From: an uncultured Gammaproteobacteria bacterium
GTDB lineage: Bacteria > Pseudomonadota > Gammaproteobacteria > Arenicellales > JAANXG01
Direction: 5' to 3'
Length of the DNA stretch: 42,662 bases
NCBI GenBank assembly: GCA_947259175.1
Contig: CAMYKW010000022.1
Location: 1 to 42,662, forward strand
Positions 26,773 through 35,266 of this stretch are shown piece by piece (the stretch's first letter is position 1; every line of letters starts with the position of its first letter). The position numbers and the translations under genes were made by a program. Below the pieces are notes generated by a model. The model was not told where the DNA came from, ran no database searches, and saw nothing but the letters and a program-made list of their open reading frames with translations.

Positions 26773-28681
26773 CTCACACTCGCCGCTGAGGCGTAGGCGC
26801 GAGTGCCGGCGCCGGGTCGTGGCGCGTGCCGCGGGCAACCTCGGCGCCGGGTGCCGGCTGGTGGCGTTGTTGGCGTTCGCCGTTCCGGTCTATGCGGCGC
26901 CGGCGCTGGTCAATCGTCTGGCCGACCATCCCTCGCCGTATCTTGCCCTCCATGGCTCAGACCCGGTGGCGTGGCAGGAATGGAATGCGCCGGCGACACG
27001 CATGGCGAGAGAACAAGGAAAGCTGCTGTATCTGTCCATCGGTTATTTTTCCTGTCACTGGTGCCACGTCATGCAGCGCGAGAGTTATAAGAATGCAAAA
27101 ATCGCCGAGCTGCTGAACACGCATTACATTCCAGTCAAAGTGGATCGAGAGTTACAACCGGCGTTGGACGCGCAGATGATGGATTTTGTTGAAACCATTC
27201 AGGGCCGCGGCGGGTGGCCGCTCAATGTGTTTCTGACCCCACAAGGGCATCCCCTCTATGCGGTGCTGTATCTGCCGCCCGCCAATTTCGAGGACCTGTT
27301 GCTTCGTCTGCATCAGTTGTGGCAACAGGACCCGGAACGGCTGCAGGAAGTGGCGCGTCGCGAAGCGAAGGGCGGAGAGGGCCCGGGTGCTCCCGAGTTG
27401 TCTCCCGGGCAGGTGGCGGAACACACAAAAAACCTGGTGCGCGCGGCGCTGCAGCACGCCGATGACATCCAAGGCGGATTCGGCTCGCAGAGCAAGTTTC
27501 CGAGCGTCCCGCAGTTGCAGTTTCTACTCAACCAATACACCCGCGAGCCTACGGAAAACATTCGTGGTCTGTTGGAGCTGACCTTGGATCAGATGGCCAC
27601 ACGCGGCCTGTTTGACCATATCGGCGGAGGCTTTTTCCGTTATACGGTGGATCCGGATTGGGAGACGCCGCATTTCGAGAAGATGCTGTACGACAATGCC
27701 CTGCTTGCGCGCTTGTACCTGCGGGCGGCAGCCGCATTACGCCGCGATGATTATCTGAATGTGGCGCGCCGGACGCTGGATTTCATGATGCGGGAGATGA
27801 CCGACGCGAGCGGCGCTCTGTACGCTTCTTTGTCCGCAGTGGATGACCAGGACGTGGAGGGAGGGTATTACTTGTGGGACGATGCGGAGTTGCTTCGTGT
27901 ATTGAACGCCGAGGAATACAAAGCTGCCAAGCGGGCGTGGCGGATGACCGACGCACCACCGTTCGAACACGGCTACTTGCCGATGGGCGGTGGAGACCTG
28001 GCGTCCATTGCCGGGGACAACAGCGGCAGCGAAGACGAGGCAAAGGCGATATTGGCGCGCGCGCGGCACAAGCTGAAAGCAATACGGGACGGACGCGGAT
28101 TGCCGGTGGACAAGAAACTGCTTGCAGCCTGGAATGGTCTGGCGTTGGCAAGCTTCGCCGAGGCGGCGCGGGTGTTACGGGATCCCGGTTACGCTAACGT
28201 CGCGCGTCGCATCAAGGACTATCTGGCGACCGAATTGTGGGACGGTAGTCGCCTGCGCCGCGCGGTCAGCAAAGATTCAGCACTCGGGCAAGTAGTGTTG
28301 GAGGACTATGCGTATGTCGCTGAAGGACTGCTGGCATGGTCGGAGTTTCGCGAAGATGAGGCGACGCTGCGTCTTGCCGCCGAAGTGATTCGCGAGGCAT
28401 GGAGCCGGTTTTATAAAGACGGTTGGAGCTTGGCGGAACACATCCTCATCGCCCAGGCGCCGACCCGGGACGTATTGATGGACGGGCCGATGCCCGGACC
28501 GTCCGCCGTCCTCGCCCAGGCGTCGCTCAGGCTCGCGCAGCGAACCCGAGACAAGCAGCTTAGAAATCGAGTGTTTTCCGTATTGAACAGTGGGCATGAC
28601 GAGATCGCGCAGAATCCGTTTTGGTTCGCGAGTCACATCGAGGCGATGATCACCGCGCAACGAGCCGCCGGAACCCGCTGA
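26762..28681 (+). CDS. Secreted DUF255 / thioredoxin-domain protein (YyaL/SSP411 family)
   Basis: The 639-residue product belongs to the DUF255 family: an N-terminal thioredoxin-like domain followed by an (alpha/alpha)6-barrel resembling glycoside-processing enzymes. Family landmarks are NRLADHPSPYLALHGSDPVA, the CxxC pair Cys98/Cys101 in YFSCHWCHVMQRES, VKVDRELQPALD, GRGGWPLNVFLTP, GLFDHIGGGFFRYTVD and HFEKMLYDNALLARLY. A hydrophobic segment ending YAAPA (about residues 33-47) looks like a Sec signal, so export to the periplasm is likely. The Arg-rich residues before it suggest a later start, such as the GTG at 26819. The physiological role is unknown. The gene overlaps tatC by 11 bases and ends 299 bp before petA. 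Confidence 0.88.
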   Translation: MNYDSHSPLRRRRECRRRVVARAAGNLGAGCRLVALLAFAVPVYAAPALVNRLADHPSPYLALHGSDPVAWQEWNAPATRMAREQGKLLYLSIGYFSCHWCHVMQRESYKNAKIAELLNTHYIPVKVDRELQPALDAQMMDFVETIQGRGGWPLNVFLTPQGHPLYAVLYLPPANFEDLLLRLHQLWQQDPERLQEVARREAKGGEGPGAPELSPGQVAEHTKNLVRAALQHADDIQGGFGSQSKFPSVPQLQFLLNQYTREPTENIRGLLELTLDQMATRGLFDHIGGGFFRYTVDPDWETPHFEKMLYDNALLARLYLRAAAALRRDDYLNVARRTLDFMMREMTDASGALYASLSAVDDQDVEGGYYLWDDAELLRVLNAEEYKAAKRAWRMTDAPPFEHGYLPMGGGDLASIAGDNSGSEDEAKAILARARHKLKAIRDGRGLPVDKKLLAAWNGLALASFAEAARVLRDPGYANVARRIKDYLATELWDGSRLRRAVSKDSALGQVVLEDYAYVAEGLLAWSEFREDEATLRLAAEVIREAWSRFYKDGWSLAEHILIAQAPTRDVLMDGPMPGPSAVLAQASLRLAQRTRDKQLRNRVFSVLNSGHDEIAQNPFWFASHIEAMITAQRAAGTR

Positions 28682-28831
28682 GCGGATTGTCCCACGGCGT
28701 TGGATGCGCCCCAAGCCGGATCCGGCCTTTCCCCTGGTGGGGTTCGTGCACTTGGCCGCGCCGGGGGTACGGCGCGGGTATAGGCTGAATTGCGGGTGTT
28801 TTCGCCTGCCGTTCGGGGGCCTTGACAGGTC

Positions 28832-28840
28832 TGATATACT
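28832..28840 (+). promoter_or_regulatory. Candidate extended -10 promoter for petABC
   Basis: TGATATACT is an extended -10 element (TG-n-TATACT). A TTGACA occurs at 28822-28827 but is too close to be its -35. Transcription would start near 28847, giving a leader of about 134 bases before petA. Prediction only. Confidence 0.4.
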
Positions 28841-28905
28841 GACTCGGTTTGGACCGGTTGCAGGTGCTTGATCCGAGGCGAGACTGCCTCCGCAATTGAC
28901 AAAGT

Positions 28906-28921
28906 AACGCTAGCAAGCGTT
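28906..28921. repeat. Perfect inverted repeat in the petA leader
   Basis: AACGCT (28906-28911) and AGCGTT (28916-28921) are perfect inverted copies around AGCA, just after a TTGACA at 28896-28901. A second hairpin, CCCGCC/GGCGGG with a five-base loop (28939-28955), follows before the GAGGAG ribosome-binding site. They could be an operator and a leader structure; no regulator is assigned. Confidence 0.45.
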
Positions 28922-28980
28922 CGAGACATAAGATTCCTCCCGCCCGTTCGGCGGGACACCAATCCCTGAGGAGCGTTATT

Positions 28981-29577
28981 GTGGACGATCGCGTAGACAA
29001 TAAGCGGCGCCGATTTTTGACCAATATTACAGCTGCCGCGTGGGCCTTGGGCGGTACGGTTGCCGCGATTCCCTTTGTGCGCAGCATGACACCCAGCGAA
29101 CGCGCGAAAGCCGCAGGTGCGCCGGTGGCAGTCGACATCAGCCGCTTGGAGCCGGGCCAGATGATGACAGAAGAATGGCGCGGCAAGCCGGTCTGGGTGA
29201 TTCGCCGTACCCCGGATATGCTGCAAAAACTCACCGGCATAGACGATGTTTTGGCCGATCCCGCTTCCGAACGCAGCGAGCAGCCCCAGTACGCACAGAA
29301 TCCTCACCGCTCGCGGTTGCCGGAGGTGTTGGTAATGATCGGTGTGTGCACCCATCTGGGTTGCTCCCCGGTGCAAAACTTTGTAATCGGCCCGGCGTCC
29401 GGACTCGGCGAAGACTGGCCCGGGGGGTTCTTCTGTCCTTGCCATGGTTCCAAGTTCGATCTTTCCGGGCGTGTTTATAAGAACGTGCCGGCGCCCACCA
29501 ACCTGGTGGTGCCGCCGTACAAGTTTCTGAACAACACCGTAATTCTGGTTGGTGAAGACGATGGGGGTACGGCTTAA
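28981..29577 (+). CDS. petA: Ubiquinol-cytochrome c reductase iron-sulfur (Rieske) subunit
   Basis: Rieske [2Fe-2S] protein of the cytochrome bc1 complex; takes an electron from ubiquinol at the periplasmic face and passes it to cytochrome c1. The 198-residue protein starts at GTG 28981 with GAGGAG nine bases upstream. A Tat-type N-terminus KRRRFLTNITAAAW precedes a single membrane helix (about residues 16-34). Cluster ligands are Cys123 and His125 in CTHLGCSP and Cys152 and His155 in CPCHGSKFD, with disulfide Cys128 and Cys154. tatABC lies 2-3.7 kb upstream on the same strand. It overlaps petB by one base. Confidence 0.97.
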   Translation: MDDRVDNKRRRFLTNITAAAWALGGTVAAIPFVRSMTPSERAKAAGAPVAVDISRLEPGQMMTEEWRGKPVWVIRRTPDMLQKLTGIDDVLADPASERSEQPQYAQNPHRSRLPEVLVMIGVCTHLGCSPVQNFVIGPASGLGEDWPGGFFCPCHGSKFDLSGRVYKNVPAPTNLVVPPYKFLNNTVILVGEDDGGTA

Positions 29578-30830
29578 TGATCAGGGTATTGAATTGGGTA
29601 GACGAGCGATTTCCGATCAGGAAACTCTGGAACGAACACCTGGCGGAGTATTACGCCCCTAAGAATTTCAATTTCTGGTACTACTTCGGTTCGCTGGCGA
29701 TTCTGGTGTTCGTGATTCAGGTGGTAACGGGTGTGTTTCTTACCATGCACTACAAGCCGTCATCGGAGCATGCGTTTGCGTCGGTGGAATACATCATGCG
29801 CGATGTGCCCTGGGGATGGTTGATCCGTTATACGCACGCGGTGGGGGCCTCGGCATTTTTTGTAGTGATATATCTGCACATGTTCAGGGCGCTTCTTTAC
29901 GGCTCACATCGAGCGCCCCGTGAGCTCGTGTGGCTGCTCGGATGTGTCATGTTTGTGCTGCTGATGGCCGAGGCGTTCATGGGTTACCTGTTGCCGTGGG
30001 GAAACATGTCGTATTGGGGGGCGCAGGTGATCATCTCCCTGTTTACCGCCATCCCCTGGGCCGGGGAGGCGTTGGCGGAGTGGTTGCGCGGCGACTTCGT
30101 GGTGTCCGATGCGACGTTGAATCGCTTCTTTGCCTTTCATGTGGCGCTGATACCGCTGATATTGACCGGGCTTGTGGTCATCCATATCCTGGCGCTGCAC
30201 GCCGTCGGGTCCAACAATCCGGATGGTATCGAAATAAAAAAGAATAAGGACGAGAACGGCATCCCCAAGGATGGCATCCCTTTCCATCCGTACTACACGG
30301 TGAAGGACCTGTTCGGGGCGGTGGTGTTTCTAATAGTGTTTCTTGGCGTCGTGTTCTTCTTGCCTGAGATGTTCGGCTTGTTTCTGGAGAAGGATAACTT
30401 CCTGCCCGCGAGTATCTTGCAGACGCCGCCGGATATTGTTCCGTTGTGGTATTTCACACCGTTCTACTCCATTCTGCGGGCAGTCACTTATCCGCTGTTT
30501 GGCATCGACGCCAAATTTTGGGGTGTCGTGTGCATGGGGTTGTCTATCGTGTTTTTCTTTCTGCTCCCATGGCTGGACCGGTCGCCGGTGAAGTCGATCC
30601 GCTATCGGGGTTGGATGTATAAAACTGCGCTTACTTTGTTTACCATCAGTTTTATCGTGCTGGGGTATCTCGGGATGAAGAACCCGCAACACGTAGACCT
30701 GTTTTTGTTTCCCAACCTGGTGTGGGCGCAGATATTTTTCTTCGTTTACTTCGGTTTCTTCTTGCTCATGCCTCTGTATACGAAGTGGGATAAAACAAAA
30801 CCAGAGCCGGAAAGAGTGACTTTCAAATGA
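29577..30830 (+). CDS. petB: Cytochrome b subunit of the bc1 complex
   Basis: Membrane cytochrome b carrying both b hemes and the two quinone sites. The 417-residue length corresponds to full bacterial cytochrome b with eight helices. Heme ligands are the His residues in RYTHAVGASAFFVVIYLHMF and FFAFHVALIPLILTGLVVIH. The Qo-site PEWY-type segment appears as PLWYFTPFYSILRAV. The C-terminal helices run through PNLVWAQIFFFVYFGFFLLM. The ATG overlaps the petA stop (TAATG) and the stop overlaps the petC ATG. Confidence 0.97.
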   Translation: MIRVLNWVDERFPIRKLWNEHLAEYYAPKNFNFWYYFGSLAILVFVIQVVTGVFLTMHYKPSSEHAFASVEYIMRDVPWGWLIRYTHAVGASAFFVVIYLHMFRALLYGSHRAPRELVWLLGCVMFVLLMAEAFMGYLLPWGNMSYWGAQVIISLFTAIPWAGEALAEWLRGDFVVSDATLNRFFAFHVALIPLILTGLVVIHILALHAVGSNNPDGIEIKKNKDENGIPKDGIPFHPYYTVKDLFGAVVFLIVFLGVVFFLPEMFGLFLEKDNFLPASILQTPPDIVPLWYFTPFYSILRAVTYPLFGIDAKFWGVVCMGLSIVFFFLLPWLDRSPVKSIRYRGWMYKTALTLFTISFIVLGYLGMKNPQHVDLFLFPNLVWAQIFFFVYFGFFLLMPLYTKWDKTKPEPERVTFK

Positions 30831-31549
30831 AAAGAGTAATCGCGTTTTTGTTGTTGGTCACGAGTGCACCGTGGAGTATGGCCGCCAGCGAGAAGTTGCC
30901 GCTGGATTCAGTTTATATCAACTTGAGTGACACCGCTTCGTTACAACGCGGCGCACGTTTGTTCGTAAATTATTGTTTGTCGTGCCACAGCGCCGCGTAC
31001 ATGCGATACCGCCGCATCGGAGAAGACCTCGGTATCAGCGAGGATTTGTTGAAAGAAAATCTCATGTTTGCGGGCGATAAACCCGGTGATTTAATGAAAA
31101 CCACCATGCCGGCGGACTACGCCAAGTCTTGGTTTGGCGTGGTGCCGCCCGACCTCACCCTCGCTGCGCGGGTGCGTAAGCCGGATTGGATTTATACCTA
31201 CCTGCGCAGCTTCTATCTGGACGAAAAATCTCCGAGTGGTTGGAACAACAGCCTGTTCCAAAATGTGGCGATGCCGCATGTGCTCTATGGACTGCAAGGC
31301 AATCAACGGCTCGTGTCCAAAAGCAGCGAGGAAGACGGCAAGCCCGTATTCATGCTCGAGCAACCGGGAAGCATGACTCCGGAAGAGTACGATGAAGCGA
31401 TGAGGGATCTGACCAATTTTCTGGTTTATCTGGGCGAACCGGTCAAACTCGATCGATACCTCATCGGGGTATTCGTTATATTGTTCTTGGCAGTATTGCT
31501 GGTTTTGTCGTACCTGTTGAAAAAGGAATATTGGAAGGAACTGCATTGA
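30827..31549 (+). CDS. petC: Cytochrome c1 subunit of the bc1 complex
   Basis: Membrane-anchored periplasmic cytochrome c1, electron donor to soluble cytochrome c. The 240-residue protein has a signal sequence MKRVIAFLLLVTSAPWSMA, the heme-binding Cys50-Leu-Ser-Cys53-His54 in VNYCLSCHSAAYMRY, and an axial-Met region in the TTMPADYAKSWFG or EEYDEAMRD half. The C-terminal membrane anchor is YLIGVFVILFLAVLLVLSYL. ATGA overlap with petB indicates coupled expression of petABC. Confidence 0.96.
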   Translation: MKRVIAFLLLVTSAPWSMAASEKLPLDSVYINLSDTASLQRGARLFVNYCLSCHSAAYMRYRRIGEDLGISEDLLKENLMFAGDKPGDLMKTTMPADYAKSWFGVVPPDLTLAARVRKPDWIYTYLRSFYLDEKSPSGWNNSLFQNVAMPHVLYGLQGNQRLVSKSSEEDGKPVFMLEQPGSMTPEEYDEAMRDLTNFLVYLGEPVKLDRYLIGVFVILFLAVLLVLSYLLKKEYWKELH

Positions 31550-31606
31550 GCGTGGTTGACGTTCCCGCCTATTTGTAAAAATACAGTAACAGCAGAGCAT
31601 AAAATA

Positions 31607-32230
31607 ATGGTGACCCCATCAGGCAGGAAACCAATCATGGCGCTGTACTCAGGTACAGACTGTTTATACAGCCATGGATGCCGCATCGTGTTGTTCGAGA
31701 AGGAAGTCGAGTGCCAGATCATCTATGTCGATGATCAACGGCCTTCAGACGAACTTGCCGAGCTGAATCCATACAACGAAACCCCGACGCTGTTGGACCG
31801 GGATCTGGTGCTGTATGGGGCTCAGATCATCAATGAATACCTCGACGAACGCTTGCCCCATCCGCCTCTGATGCCGGTAGACCCGGTGAATCGAGGCCGG
31901 GCGCGACTGATGATTTCGCGTGTGCAAAGGGATTGGTTGAAACCCATGATCAACGATCGTGACGCCAACCGGTCGGATAGCACACAAATTCGATCCGCCG
32001 TGCGCGACGGTTTGATTGCGATTTCACCTCTTTTCCGAGAGCAGGCGTACATGCTCGGTGAGGAATTCAGTCTGGTGGATTGTTTTGTAGCGCCGCTGCT
32101 GTGGCGGTTGAAATCGTTGGATATAGAGTTGCCACGGCAGGCTAAGCCGGTGCTCGATTACGCACAAAGGCTGTTCGAAAAGTCATCATTCGCGTCGAGC
32201 CTCAGTGAAGTAGAGAGAGAATTGAGTTAG
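31607..32230 (+). CDS. sspA: Stringent starvation protein A
   Basis: Glutathione-S-transferase-fold protein that binds RNA polymerase and remodels transcription in starvation and acid stress in E. coli. From the ATG at 31607 the product is 208 residues: thioredoxin-like N-domain (MALYSGTDCLYSHGCRIVLF, ELNPYNETPTLLDRDLVL, INEYLDERLPHPPLMPVDP) and helical C-domain (FSLVDCFVAPLLWRL). The Pro-His-Pro-like surface motif used by SspA to contact sigma-70 is represented by LPHPPLMPVD. An in-frame extension back to 31556 is rejected because it lacks family similarity. It precedes sspB by ten bases. Confidence 0.95.
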   Translation: MVTPSGRKPIMALYSGTDCLYSHGCRIVLFEKEVECQIIYVDDQRPSDELAELNPYNETPTLLDRDLVLYGAQIINEYLDERLPHPPLMPVDPVNRGRARLMISRVQRDWLKPMINDRDANRSDSTQIRSAVRDGLIAISPLFREQAYMLGEEFSLVDCFVAPLLWRLKSLDIELPRQAKPVLDYAQRLFEKSSFASSLSEVERELS

Positions 32231-32240
32231 ACGGGAGTCG

Positions 32241-32618
32241 ATGACGAGTACTAAACCATACCTCATTCGTGCGATCCGGGATTGGGCAATGGACAACGAT
32301 CTTACGCCGCAAATACTCGTGGATGTCACGATGGAGGGGGTTGAGGTGCCCGAACAACATGTCAATGCCGGACAGATTATACTCAATATCGCTGACCAGG
32401 CGGTCAAACTGCAGCAAATGGACAACGACGTGATGTCGTTCTCCGCCAGATTCGCGGGAGTGTCGCGCCAAGTCACCGTGCCCATGGATTCGATTATCGC
32501 TATCTACGCCCGCGAGAACGGGCAGGGCATATTCTTCCGGGATCCCCAGAACCCCACCGAGCCCGGGCCGGAAACGACCAGCAAACCTACAAAGCCCCAT
32601 CTCAAGCTCATCAAATGA
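32241..32618 (+). CDS. sspB: ClpXP protease specificity-enhancing factor SspB
   Basis: Adaptor that tethers ssrA-tagged and other substrates to ClpXP. The 125-residue protein has the SspB substrate-binding domain (TKPYLIRAIRDWAMDNDLTP, VEVPEQHVNAGQIILNIADQ, MDNDVMSFSARFAGVSRQV) and a flexible tail ending KPTKPHLKLIK. This tail parallels the ClpX-binding tail of E. coli SspB, which ends in a similar basic, hydrophobic peptide. The linker is Pro/Thr-rich. It is co-directional with sspA and followed by the hslV promoter. Confidence 0.95.
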   Translation: MTSTKPYLIRAIRDWAMDNDLTPQILVDVTMEGVEVPEQHVNAGQIILNIADQAVKLQQMDNDVMSFSARFAGVSRQVTVPMDSIIAIYARENGQGIFFRDPQNPTEPGPETTSKPTKPHLKLIK

Positions 32619-32633
32619 CAACGCTTGGGCGCG

Positions 32634-32662
32634 CTTGAAATCGGTTCGTGCGCACCTTATCT
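32634..32662 (+). promoter_or_regulatory. Sigma-32-type promoter of hslVU
   Basis: CTTGAAA (32634-32640) matches the heat-shock sigma-factor -35 box exactly. CCTTATCT (32655-32662) matches six of eight positions of the CCCCATNT -10 box, at a 14-base spacing. A palindrome, CTAAAT-CT-ATTTAG, overlaps the expected transcript start (32661-32674). Confidence 0.7.
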
Positions 32663-32698
32663 AAATCTATTTAGACGTTGTTGCAATCAGGCGCCAAT

Positions 32699-33253
32699 AT
32701 GACAGATAAGATTTTGCATTCCATGCATGGCACCACCATAGTGTCGGTCCGGCGCGGGAACAAGGTGGTTATCGGAGGGGACGGACAAGTCTCCATGGGC
32801 CCAACTATCATGAAAGGCAACGCGCGCAAGGTGCGGCGATTGGCAAAGGATCGGGTGGTGGCCGGCTTCGCCGGGGGCACCGCCGACGCTTTTACGCTAT
32901 TCGAGCGTTTTGAGGCCAAGCTGGAAAAGCACCAGGGCAACCTGACCCGTTCGGCAGTGGAGTTGGCCAAAGACTGGCGCACCGATCGTATGTTGCGCCG
33001 GCTGGAGGCGTTGTTGGCGGTGGCCGACAAGCAGGTGTCCCTGATCATCTCCGGCAATGGCGATGTCATCGAGCCCGAGGACGGGTTAATGGCAATCGGC
33101 TCGGGAGGTCCCTACGCCCAGGCGGCGGCACGGGCGTTGTTGGACAACACGGACCTGGAGCCGCGGGTGATCGTCGAGAGAAGCCTCGATATCGCCGCTG
33201 ATATTTGTGTCTACACCAATAGGAATGTGACTATCGAAGAGCTGGAGGGTTGA
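32699..33253 (+). CDS. hslV: ATP-dependent protease subunit HslV
   Basis: Threonine-type peptidase of the HslVU (ClpYQ) protease. From the ATG at 32699 the product is 184 residues: a propeptide [11 protein letters not shown], then the mature N-terminal Thr-Thr-Ile-Val-Ser-Val with catalytic Thr12. Conserved segments are [60 protein letters not shown] and [17 protein letters not shown]. Other possible starts (TTG 32678, ATG 32723) change only the propeptide. It is seven bases upstream of hslU. Confidence 0.96.
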   Translation: MTDKILHSMHGTTIVSVRRGNKVVIGGDGQVSMGPTIMKGNARKVRRLAKDRVVAGFAGGTADAFTLFERFEAKLEKHQGNLTRSAVELAKDWRTDRMLRRLEALLAVADKQVSLIISGNGDVIEPEDGLMAIGSGGPYAQAAARALLDNTDLEPRVIVERSLDIAADICVYTNRNVTIEELEG

Positions 33254-33260
33254 GCTGAAG

Positions 33261-34598
33261 ATGTCATCGATGACACCCCGTGAAATTGTTGAAGAACTGG
33301 ACAAGCACATCGTCGGTCAGGACGCGGCCAAACGGGCGGTAGCGATTGCCCTGCGGAACCGTTGGCGCCGTCGCCAGGTCGCGGACGAGGAACTTCGCAG
33401 TGAGATTACGCCGAAAAATATCCTCATGATTGGCCCCACCGGCGTGGGGAAGACGGAAATCGCCCGGCGCCTGGCCAAACTGGCGAAGGCGCCGTTTGTT
33501 AAAGTTGAAGCGACGAAATTCACCGAAGTGGGTTATGTGGGACGGGAAGTGGATTCCATCATCCGCGACCTCGTTGACACCGCCGTGAAGATGACCCGAG
33601 AAGAAGAGATCGAAAAGGTACGTCCCCGCGCCGAGGATGCCGCGGAGGAGAGAATTCTCGATATCCTGCTTCCGCCGGCGAGAGAATTCGGTAACAACGA
33701 GCGTGGGCCCGATTCCGAGGATAGTGCCGGCAGACAACGTTTTCGCAAATTGTTGCGCGAGGGCCAGCTCGACGATAAGGAAATTGAGATCGAAATAAGC
33801 GCGCCCTCTATGGGGGTGGAGATATTCGGACCGCCGGGAATGGAGGAAATGACGGGCCAGCTGCAGAACATGATGCAGGGGTTCGGAGGCCGCAAGACCA
33901 GCACGCGGAAAGTCAATGTAGCGGAGGCGCTGAAGCTGCTCACGGAAGAGGAGGCGGCGAAATTGGTGAACGAAGAGGAGATAAAGCTGCGGGCCCTGGA
34001 GCGCGCCGAGGAAGACGGCATCGTATTTCTGGACGAACTCGATAAGATCGTGGGCCGATCCGAGGCGCATGGTCCCGATGTTTCGCGTGAAGGCGTGCAG
34101 CGGGATCTGCTGCCGTTAGTGGAGGGCAGTACGGTGTCCACCAAGTACGGAATGGTTAAAACGGATCACATATTATTCATCGCCTCGGGTGCATTCCAGT
34201 TGACCAAGCCCTCAGACCTGATTCCAGAGTTGCAGGGCCGTTTACCGATACGCGTCGAGCTCAATGCGCTCAACACCGAGGATTTCGTAAGAATTCTCAC
34301 TGAGCCGGATGCGTCGTTGACCGAACAGTATCAGGCGCTGCTCGGCACCGAGGGTGTGTCTTTGAGCTTCACGGAAAACGGTGTGAGGCGTGTGGCCGAA
34401 CTTGCATGGCAGGTCAACGAGCAAACCGAGAATATCGGCGCGCGCCGCCTGCATACCATGATTGAGCGCCTGCTGGAACTGGTTTCGTTTGAGGCCGCGG
34501 ACCGCGACGGCCAACAGGTAGTTGTCGACGCCGACTACGTCGACGAGCAGTTGCAGGACGTGCTTGGAGACGAAGATCTTGCGCGGTATATCCTGTAA
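33261..34598 (+). CDS. hslU: ATP-dependent protease ATPase subunit HslU
   Basis: AAA+ unfoldase that feeds substrates into HslV. The 445-residue protein has Walker A GPTGVGKT (58-65), preceded by ITPKNILMI, the pore-loop [14 protein letters not shown], the inserted I-domain (about residues 110-240, including [14 protein letters not shown]), Walker [13 protein letters not shown] and sensor FIASGAFQ. The C-terminus EDLARYIL is the tail that inserts into HslV and activates it. It is in an operon with hslV under the sigma-32-type promoter. Confidence 0.97.
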   Translation: MSSMTPREIVEELDKHIVGQDAAKRAVAIALRNRWRRRQVADEELRSEITPKNILMIGPTGVGKTEIARRLAKLAKAPFVKVEATKFTEVGYVGREVDSIIRDLVDTAVKMTREEEIEKVRPRAEDAAEERILDILLPPAREFGNNERGPDSEDSAGRQRFRKLLREGQLDDKEIEIEISAPSMGVEIFGPPGMEEMTGQLQNMMQGFGGRKTSTRKVNVAEALKLLTEEEAAKLVNEEEIKLRALERAEEDGIVFLDELDKIVGRSEAHGPDVSREGVQRDLLPLVEGSTVSTKYGMVKTDHILFIASGAFQLTKPSDLIPELQGRLPIRVELNALNTEDFVRILTEPDASLTEQYQALLGTEGVSLSFTENGVRRVAELAWQVNEQTENIGARRLHTMIERLLELVSFEAADRDGQQVVVDADYVDEQLQDVLGDEDLARYIL

Positions 34599-34620
34599 AC
34601 ACATACGGGCTGTTGTATCC

Positions 34621-34648
34621 CTTGAAATCCAATTTGTTACCCCCATCT
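34621..34648 (+). promoter_or_regulatory. Sigma-32-type promoter of hsp20
   Basis: CTTGAAA (34621-34627) and CCCCATCT (34641-34648), 13 bases apart, match the heat-shock sigma-factor consensus at every specified position. The predicted transcript starts near 34655, giving a leader of about 43 bases before the hsp20 ATG. Confidence 0.85.
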
Positions 34649-34661
34649 AAAAACCAGCAAC

Positions 34662-34695
34662 GCGGTACATACCGCAACATTTAGATTGGAGGTAT
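34662..34695 (+). promoter_or_regulatory. Possible structural switch in the hsp20 5' leader
   Basis: GCGGTA (34662-34667) pairs with TACCGC (34670-34675). Alternatively, ATACC (34669-34673) can pair with GGTAT (34691-34695), which is part of the GGAGGTAT ribosome-binding region. The two pairings are mutually exclusive. Small heat-shock genes often carry RNA thermometers, so a temperature-responsive leader is conceivable, but pairing is short and unproven. Confidence 0.35.
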
Positions 34696-34697
34696 CG

Positions 34698-35144
34698 ATG
34701 AACCAACTGGTAAGAGCTCCTGAACGGCATTCCGTTTGGGACGTATTCAACGATCTGGATAATGTCTTTGAGGGCTTGCTGCGACCGACGCGCAGAAACT
34801 TCGATGGCGGATCCCTGGTGCCGGCAATGGACGTCAGCGAGACCGACCACGAGTACCTGGTGAAGGCCGAACTCCCGGGAGTCAAGAAAGACGACCTGGA
34901 GGTGTCAATCCAAGACGGCGTTCTCACCGTCAACGCGGAAACCAAGTACGAAAACGGGCAAAAGGAGAACGGACGCACCATCCGTCAGGAACGGCGTTAC
35001 GGAAAATACGTACGCAGCATGCGTCTGGGTAGCGAAATCGATAAGGAAAAGGTCGAGGCGGAATACAAGGACGGCGTGCTGTCGCTGCGATTGCCGAAGG
35101 CGGAGGCGGTGAAGCCGAAGAAGATTGAAGTCAATATGGTTTGA
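34698..35144 (+). CDS. Small heat-shock protein, Hsp20 family
   Basis: ATP-independent holdase chaperone. The product is 148 residues from the ATG at 34698, which has a strong GGAGG seven bases upstream. The alpha-crystallin domain spans about residues 38-140: LVPAMDVSETDHEYLVKAEL, PGVKKDDLEVSIQDGVLTV, then the GVLSLRLPKAEA motif near the C-terminus. The N-terminal arm VWDVFNDLDNVFEGLL is typical of class-A bacterial Hsp20. A TTG four codons upstream is also open but less likely. It has its own sigma-32-type promoter and a terminator at 35178-35203. Confidence 0.95.
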   Translation: MNQLVRAPERHSVWDVFNDLDNVFEGLLRPTRRNFDGGSLVPAMDVSETDHEYLVKAELPGVKKDDLEVSIQDGVLTVNAETKYENGQKENGRTIRQERRYGKYVRSMRLGSEIDKEKVEAEYKDGVLSLRLPKAEAVKPKKIEVNMV

Positions 35145-35177
35145 CCGGTAACTGAAAATCGGATTGCATCCATAATC

Positions 35178-35203
35178 AAGGGCCGCGTAAGCGGCCCTTT
35201 TTT
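35178..35203 (+). terminator. Rho-independent terminator after hsp20
   Basis: AAGGGCCGC (35178-35186) and GCGGCCCTT (35191-35199) form a nine-base perfect stem around GTAA, followed by a run of T. It lies 33 bp after the hsp20 stop. Confidence 0.9.
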
Positions 35204-35266
35204 GTCTTTTATCCTGAGCGACGGATGCTCGTTGAAGTGAACCACGATGATTATCCACGCATTTTC

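Noticed and set aside
28822-28840. TTGACA with TATACT as a standard -35/-10 pair before petA
   Set aside because: Only seven bases separate them; the TATACT is better explained as an extended -10 element.
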